From: Antitrichia curtipendula
Taxonomy: Eukaryota; Streptophyta; Bryopsida; Hypnales; Leucodontaceae
Assembly: GCA_951230915.1 (NCBI GenBank)
Contig: OX579638.1
Span: forward strand, 15,084,696-15,148,695
DNA: 64,000 bases
Direction: 5' to 3'
This document shows positions 58,340 through 64,000 of this stretch, one piece after another. Within the stretch, counting starts at the first letter, position 1. Every line of letters begins with the position of its first letter. The notes under the pieces are model-generated. The model did no database searches. It was not told where the DNA came from and saw only the letters and a program-made list of their open reading frames with translations. The position numbers and the translations under genes are program-made.

Positions 58340-58780
58340 AAAGATGATATTTAGTGTTGAGTGACATTTAGTGTTTTTACCCCCCTACTAGCTACAACAC
58401 TAAATCTGAACTTGTCCACAATTAGTGTTAGACTTGAATGTGCCGGCTGCAAACTTCAGAGCCTTGTAACTTTTGCAAAAATTCTTCAAATAAATAAAAC
58501 GAGATGTTTTTCGGCATCTACAACTTTTGTAGATGCCGAAAAACATCTCATTTTATTTATTTGAAGAATTTTTGCATAAGTTACAAGGCTCTGAAGTTTG
58601 CAGCCGCCTAGCCCTAATCGGTCCGATTCTGTCCGTGAACAGTGATATTCCGTCTGATATGACAACTCTGGTTCACATTTAGTGTTTGAATTGACATTTA
58701 ATGTTACTTACTTTCATAGGGTAATTGGCTTTTAGTGTATGCCTTCTTATTTAGTGTACAAGACACTAAATATCATCTTT
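58340..58780. mobile_element. MITE-like element (441 bp) carrying a near-perfect hairpin
   Basis: Termini AAAGATGATATTTAGTGT (58340-58357) and its exact complement (58763-58780). 'tttagtgtt' words recur inside, near both ends. In the middle, 58444-58523 and 58527-58606 are 80-base arms with two mismatches and a 3-base loop. No target duplication is evident. Confidence 0.75.
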
Positions 58781-59167
58781 ACTGTACCATTCCTCTATAA
58801 TTTGACTTTGAGTTCATCCTAAATTCAATTAGACATGTGGGTGAAGCAAGGTAAAAAGTTAATAAAAGTAGCATGCCTTCAGGCTTTGGATGTATTGTTG
58901 CATTAGTTGATTAAAAAATAATAAATTTTGATGGATTTGTGGTGACCAACTTTTTAGATTTGACATGTGAAAAGTGGATTGAAAGACTTCAAACCTCTTT
59001 TACAATTTTGACACCCTAATAATCAAACATTATAATCTTTCAATCCAAAAGTGATATTGTTGTGTTTTCTTCTCCTATGTGATCTTTAACATGTTTAGTT
59101 TTAATTTGTATGATTACAATTCAAAAAAAATTGGTACATTGGAATGTCTTAGCATCCCAAGGTATTT

Positions 59168-59491
59168 TTGAGATTTTATAAATATTCACATGAACAATAT
59201 AGAAGACCATATACTAAGTATTTGCAAATTCAACTTTCAATCCTACCAAATTCTAATTCTAATGTTGTAGGTGATATTTATCAAGATATCATTACAGAGG
59301 TCCAAACACAAGTTGAACTTGAAATCATAGTAGATTTACTAATATCATTTTCTTTGGTTGATTTAGATTCTTTACAAGTGCCAAGATCAAAATTTGTATA
59401 TAAACTTCCACTTTGTAGTCAACTTCCAAGTCCTAGAGACATTGACTCAGTAATTGTACCATCTATAGCAAAAGGCACTCCACATTATTAA
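59168..59491 (+). CDS. Hypothetical open frame, 107 codons
   Basis: ATG frame starting MRFYKYSHEQYRRPYTKYL with an acidic, hydrophobic middle (VELEIIVDLL) and ending SIAKGTPHY. It is unusually long for DNA this AT-rich, and codons run through without low complexity. No recognised domain, signal or splice structure. It may be a fragment of an element protein or chance. Confidence 0.2.
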   Translation: MRFYKYSHEQYRRPYTKYLQIQLSILPNSNSNVVGDIYQDIITEVQTQVELEIIVDLLISFSLVDLDSLQVPRSKFVYKLPLCSQLPSPRDIDSVIVPSIAKGTPHY

Positions 59492-59499
59492 AAGAGACT

Positions 59500-60890
59500 T
59501 GATTGTTTTTATATTTATTGCATCATCAAAATAAAAAAAAACATATCAAACCAAACAATCCTACTATAGTTGATTGAAAAAAGTATGCAATACAATAGAA
59601 ATATTATTGCCAAGTAAAAAATTATCTTAGAAATTCTAATTTCTTTATTTGAGATTAATTTCAATTGAAAAGAAAAGAAAAGATAAAGACAAAAGAGGAA
59701 AATAAAAAATATAGTACATATTATATGTACTACATCTTAGAATTTATGTGTATTTCATATACATAAAACTATGATGATTTAGAAAATTTGTGTCATATTG
59801 ATGTTTTTTTATGAAGCATTGGTTTTCATTTATATATGTTCCTATTTAAACACATGTTTTCTATTGTACAAATAAAATGAGATCTTTTATTGTAATCATT
59901 TTATATTTCCTTCACTTCACTATAATATGATTTCATGTATTTTCACTTCATTTTAGATAATTTCATCCTCTATGTAGAATTTATAATCAATTTATGATTC
60001 TTTTTCTTCTTCAATAATACTAAATGATTTAATATCTTATTTCAACTTAAAGTTATTCTAATAAAATAAAAAAAAGAACAATTACCATTTAATTGAAATG
60101 TATACATTGTATTGAACATTGTTTAGAATATTTAATTTTTATATTTTAAAACCATGTTAAAGATTAATTTTTTTATTTAAAAAATATTAAATTGATTTAT
60201 GAATTGAATTAAAAACTTTTCTTTTTTTTAACTACAAAGATTCTTTTTCTTTTTTTTTTGATTTACAAACAATGTAATTTCTTAAAGTTCAACTTACAAA
60301 CAACATGTGTGGCATTGTGCACTTGTTCAAGTGTTTTCCATAATTTACCTATGTATTCTTTTGATTTTTAATTTTTATAATAATTTATCTGAAACTAAAT
60401 TAAATTTTTAGAAACAAAATTCAATTGAAAACCCATAGCTTTCACACTTAAGAACCAAAAGTATAAAACAACTTTGGTGCATTTTTACTTAGAGAGGGCT
60501 TTGGCAATGCTAAGAATGACATTAAAAACTCCTACATTCTATTTTTCATAATTTAATTCAATTTATGGTTATAAGAATTACTCACAAATACATCATATAT
60601 CCAAAAGCAATGATGTTACTTTAGTCCAACCTTTGTTGAGTCAAGCTCTCCAATGGTATAAAGAAAATGACTAGTGAGCACACAACCAAGGATGTCTCAA
60701 CGTCACATACAAAACAATCTAAAACAAATGTTACCATTGTGTTTTTATTTTTATTCAACTTTTACTTTGCATACATAAGTAAATAAAGGGTGCAAAGCCT
60801 CTACACTCTTGATTGATAATGAACCAAGAGGTCAAATTTTCTTCTTTAAGGTATTGATATTAAGATTTTTATCTTTAATTGATTTAAAAG
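59500..60890. other. Very AT-rich spacer
   Basis: Homopolymer-rich, no supported gene or element ends. Confidence 0.5.
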
Positions 60891-60892
60891 CT

Positions 60893-60985
60893 CAATTCTT
60901 TCTTTTCTCTTTTTTTCATTTTTTTCTTTTTCCTCTTCCCCTCCTTTTTCCTTTTTTCCCTCCCCCTCCCCCTCTTTTTGCCTTT
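60893..60985. repeat. Polypyrimidine tract
   Basis: About 90 bases of almost pure T and C grading from T-rich to C-rich (ctccccctccccctc near 60959), immediately before a GC-rich block. Mirror-type pyrimidine tracts can form triplex DNA; a promoter-proximal role is also possible. Confidence 0.8.
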
Positions 60986-61276
60986 TTATCTAAGAGTAGG
61001 TCCTAGCGGCCCCCCGCCCCGCCAGTTTCCCTGTGGTGGCTTTAGTCAGTGTCGGTTTCGAAATAACAATAGCACACTCGGATTGTGACGAAATTGTCAA
61101 CAAACACGTGAACCCCAAACCCAAGCTCGCTCGTTGTCTCCAAACACCACGTTTTTAAATATCCTCTCAATACTCAGTCAGGGTATCGACGTCCTCTGAC
61201 AGGAATAGATGTAACTATCGACGTACCCTGGCTTGTGCAGATACAGTATATATAACTTATTGACCCACAGCTAGCG

Positions 61277-61330
61277 CAATCATGCTCGTCACGTCAATCA
61301 TGCTCGTCACGTCAATCATGCTCGTCATGC
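61277..61330. repeat. 18-bp unit, three copies
   Basis: CAATCATGCTCGTCACGT twice, then a third copy whose last bases differ (ATGC). Each full unit contains a CACGT core. Confidence 0.88.
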
Positions 61331-61476
61331 TTGGTCATTATACCGACCCAATTAGAATATTAATCTCGTGTCAGTGCTAACTGCTAAGGTCCGTCGTTTA
61401 ATTACTTACTGCTCAAGTTAATTGCTACATACGTCGAATGGTTGTGAGTTATGTATAGGGCAATGCCCGAGGAGGA

Positions 61477-61551
61477 GGGGATTGCGTGAAAAAATGGACC
61501 GACGAGGAGGGCGGAGCCCGACGAGGAGGTGCATTTTTTCACGCAATCCCC
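61477..61551. repeat. Perfect 20-bp inverted repeat with 35-base loop
   Basis: GGGGATTGCGTGAAAAAATG at 61477-61496 and its exact complement at 61532-61551. The loop contains repeated GACGAGGAG words that also occur just outside. Confidence 0.88.
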
Positions 61552-61636
61552 GCCGACGAGGAGCCATTGGCCGACGTAAATCACGAACAGATGGATGAAA
61601 ATTGGGCATGAGAAATCGAAGCCGGATGAGAAATCC

Positions 61637-61680
61637 GTAATGCCCGATTACGCAGGAAAACCCGCGTAATCGGGCATTAC
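61637..61680. repeat. Perfect 17-bp inverted repeat with 10-base loop
   Basis: GTAATGCCCGATTACGC at 61637-61653 and its complement at 61664-61680. A strong GC-rich stem, about 90 bp from the preceding inverted repeat. Confidence 0.88.
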
Positions 61681-62213
61681 GCTGCAGAACCACCCCGCAA
61701 AATGAACGGGAGGAATCCTTGGAGTGGTTTACGTATATGACAGGCAGTCGGTCACATCTGCCTGGAAATTAATAAAATAATACGGAGTGCGACAATAAGA
61801 ATCTCGAGTACAGTAAGACGATAGAGACGGATTTATGTCTGTTCAAGATGGGGCGTCAGATCGAGTCAGTTTTTTCGAAACCTGCCTGGGTTAATTATTG
61901 TACATTTTTTTTTTCATTTTTTTAAAATAAATGAAAACGAGCTTCATTGCAGGCGGTAAAAATACAAACCCAGCCAGACACAGGTGGCCTGGCCAGGGAC
62001 GACGACAAGACACGGACGGACGACGCATGACTAGTTTTGGGTTTTCTCAAATCCCTGCCCCAGTCCATCGGGCAGTCGATCGATCGACAGGCGGACTTCC
62101 AAAACCTAGCTGGGTTTCCTCCCAAATCAACTCTGACGTCCACTAAGTTAATGCGCGCAGTGCCGCGACAGGGGGGAAAAAATCGATACACGACTGACTT
62201 CGAGAGTGTCGGT

Positions 62214-62642
62214 CTAACTTAGCCTCCTTTTCTTTTTTTTCTGTTTCGGATTCAGAGTAAAATGGCTTGAGCTAGAGTCTTGTACTTTGACTTTGCAAAG
62301 CCATTCCGTTTCATTTGTTTCCAGAAAAACCTTGCGAGTCTTGAGAGGCGTGCAGTGCTGAAGAGCTTTCCGACGAAGCTGCAGCTCAGCGTAAGTCAAG
62401 TGCAGGATCAAAACCGGCGTAACGTACTTACGTTGCCAATTCAGAGTTTCAGACTGACTTTCTGTCTGTTTTGCTGCTATTTTCCGAGGGACACATTGAC
62501 ACGTTTTTTTCCTGGCAAATTGGAAAACTGGCATCATAATGTCAAGCTGGCTTGAATTTGTCAGATGTAACCTACGGTATGCCGTGCAAGGTGCAGTGTG
62601 CTTTCTACTGGAAGACTTGCAGTTCTTTGCCTTTTCGTCCAA
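62214..62642 (-). CDS. Hypothetical open frame, 142 codons
   Basis: Starts MDEKAKNCKSSSRK, is basic and Ser/Thr-rich, and ends in a Lys/Arg run encoded by a pyrimidine tract. No domain recognised. The opposite strand is also open for 91 codons over the same DNA, which weakens the case. Confidence 0.14.
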   Translation of the reverse strand: MDEKAKNCKSSSRKHTAPCTAYRRLHLTNSSQLDIMMPVFQFARKKTCQCVPRKIAAKQTESQSETLNWQRKYVTPVLILHLTYAELQLRRKALQHCTPLKTRKVFLETNETEWLCKVKVQDSSSSHFTLNPKQKKKKRRLS

Positions 62643-62736
62643 AAAGAGGCAGACTTGCAGGCTGGGGGTGGTGGAATTTCAATAACTGCAGGGCTTGGGG
62701 TCCCATGTGATAACTGTGTAACTGACAACACTTTCT

Positions 62737-62761
62737 GGGTGTGGGTGTGGGGGGGGGGGAG
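62737..62761 (+). repeat. G-rich run (G-quadruplex candidate)
   Basis: GGGTGTGGGTGTGG followed by a run of G: four or more G-tracts with short loops. Confidence 0.75.
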
Positions 62762-62789
62762 GTGCTACCGGGGATCCCATTGCAATTAG

Positions 62790-63500
62790 GTAAACAAACC
62801 TACGATAGGCAACTACCCATCACAGACACCTAGGATGACCCATTACAATCTTGCATCAACGAATGATGGACTTTTTTTCAATAAAATATGAGATTTGGGT
62901 TACATTAGGTTGACAATTAGTGGACACAATCAATGTTTTGGATGATGGTGATGGATTTGTAGTAGGAACTTTCACCTTTTGAGTGTAACTTCTTCACAAT
63001 GAGTGACTTTTTGTAGGTCTTCATGTTGTGGCCATGTTAGGATATAATGTAACTACTTTACGTGAGTGAGATGACCATTATTGATACAATTTTTGTTGGT
63101 TTGGAGTAGTTTAGAGACTCTTTTGGGCCAATTGGGTAGTACACTTCAAAAATTCATAACAAATTCATACTTTTTCAAAAAAATAAAAGCTCTCCCCATT
63201 ACTCACAGTTGTCTTTCTAGGAATTTAAAAGAAAATTAACCATGCCAATAGGGCAAACCAGTCACTCTGGCTATCATAGACCATATAGTCGGATATTCCA
63301 ATGAATTATTTTATGCCAGACTTACTTTACTCATTCAGTCAAGTGCGGGACAAGTACTGCAGTAAGTTACTGTACAACGCGTGAATTTGGCGGATTGACT
63401 TGTATTATTACTGAATGTTCCAGTCTTCCAGACACTCCAGAGAAAAACGGAAATGTGATTTGCCAACAAAAGGAGAATTCCTCATGGTGATTTTCATTAA
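62790..63500. other. AT-rich spacer, nothing recognised
   Basis: No gene or element ends seen. Confidence 0.4.
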
Positions 63501-63504
63501 TTAA

Positions 63505-64000
63505 ACACCTAGAGGACCAGGGGTGTTTTTAAGGGAAATAGAGTCCAAAAATTGTTAATTTATGGTGCATTGACCAGAACTGAAACTGAAACTCTTCTTT
63601 TTCCAACTTCAACCATACAAAAGTGTAGAAGAACCCCATGGCAATGTGTGGAAACAAATTCAGCTCACTTGACAGCATGGATTGCAAGATAATAATATTT
63701 GAAGTTAAAAAAGAAAATACTTTTTGACCCTACATGATTGGAACAATAAACTTTGACTTTGAGCCCTCTTGGCTCATTGAAATTTTTTCTCCTACACAAA
63801 AATGAGTCACTTCACTATGGAGTACTACATCTAGTTGGTTACATGCATGAACATTTTCATAAACAAATTATGTATCTAACATTCTTTAAATGACCTTGCA
63901 ATATAAAGAGTTAAAAATCCAGCAATATAATAGTTAGAGAATGAATGTCCCAAAAACATCCATTCACACTACCCACCCCCAATGATGCTAACATGTGAAT
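63505..64000 (+). mobile_element. TTAA-type MITE cut by the window end
   Basis: TTAA at 63501-63504 followed by ACACCTAGAGGACC, close to the left end of copy C. 'gcatggattgcaagataataatatttgaag' inside matches the family core. The right end lies beyond the window. Confidence 0.65.

Larger units (their letters stand above)
60995..62780. other. GC-richer island of unknown nature
   Basis: Composition rises sharply at the CGGCCCCCCGCCCCGCC block (about 61008) and falls after the G-run near 62760. Inside are an 18-bp triplet repeat, two GC-rich perfect inverted repeats and several overlapping open frames with no recognised protein. It could be a promoter or CpG-rich region of a gene outside my recognition, or a single inserted unit. 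Confidence 0.45.

Noticed and set aside
61418..61693. 91-codon Arg-rich minus-strand frame
   Set aside because: It is the translation of GC-rich inverted repeats; the opposite strand explains the pattern without coding.
1..64000. CRISPR array, operon or organellar insert
   Set aside because: No regular repeat-spacer pattern, no clustered same-strand genes, and no plastid or mitochondrial genes recognised.

Overview
This looks like nuclear DNA from a plant with a large, repeat-filled, AT-rich genome (my estimate is roughly 30-36% GC, not computed). Three things point to a plant: a two-exon glyoxal oxidase-like gene with GT/AG splice sites, an intact U6 spliceosomal RNA gene with a plant-type promoter, and many plant-style non-autonomous DNA transposons. 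The lineage cannot be fixed from the sequence. The low gene density and repeat-packed spacers would suit a fern, lycophyte, gymnosperm, bryophyte or charophyte better than a compact angiosperm genome. There is no bacterial, organellar or CRISPR signal.

Layout. 1-7.1 kb: AT-rich DNA with one GC-richer block (1.24-2.96 kb) that resembles decayed LTR sequence. 7.1-8.4 kb: a dispersed repeat whose inverted copy lies at 34.9-35.7 kb. 8.55-10.73 kb (minus): the only convincing protein gene, a secreted copper-radical (glyoxal/galactose) oxidase. Just upstream of it is an array of diverged repeats of about 230 bp (10.77-11.75 kb). 11.75-14.64 kb: moderate-GC intergenic DNA, then a transposon-like unit with two clusters of ACGT cores. 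15-25 kb: a mosaic of MITE families. 26.4-27.9 kb: a GC-richer island with two possible exons of an unrecognised gene. 28-52.5 kb: dense nested MITEs, with U6 at 33.87-33.97 kb on the minus strand. 54.8-56.0 kb: a broken Ty3/gypsy gag. 57-58.8 kb: a tandem duplication and a hairpin-bearing element. 61.0-62.8 kb: a GC-richer island bounded by a pyrimidine tract and a G-run. 63.5 kb to the end: a truncated repeat.

The main result is the repeat grammar. At least five groups of short inverted-repeat elements can be told apart by their target duplications: TTAA with CCC...GGG-like ends (piggyBac-like, nine copies or remnants counting truncated ones), TA with AGGTAG/AGGTGA ends (mariner-like, four families), TTA/TGA with GAGCATCC ends (PIF/Harbinger-like, including two adjacent 1,260-bp units sharing one TTA), an 8-bp duplication with CAGGG ends (hAT-like), and long foldbacks whose arms nearly meet. 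No transposase gene was recognised, so these look mobilised in trans. Apart from glyoxal oxidase and U6 there is no clear host gene; other coding calls are low confidence.
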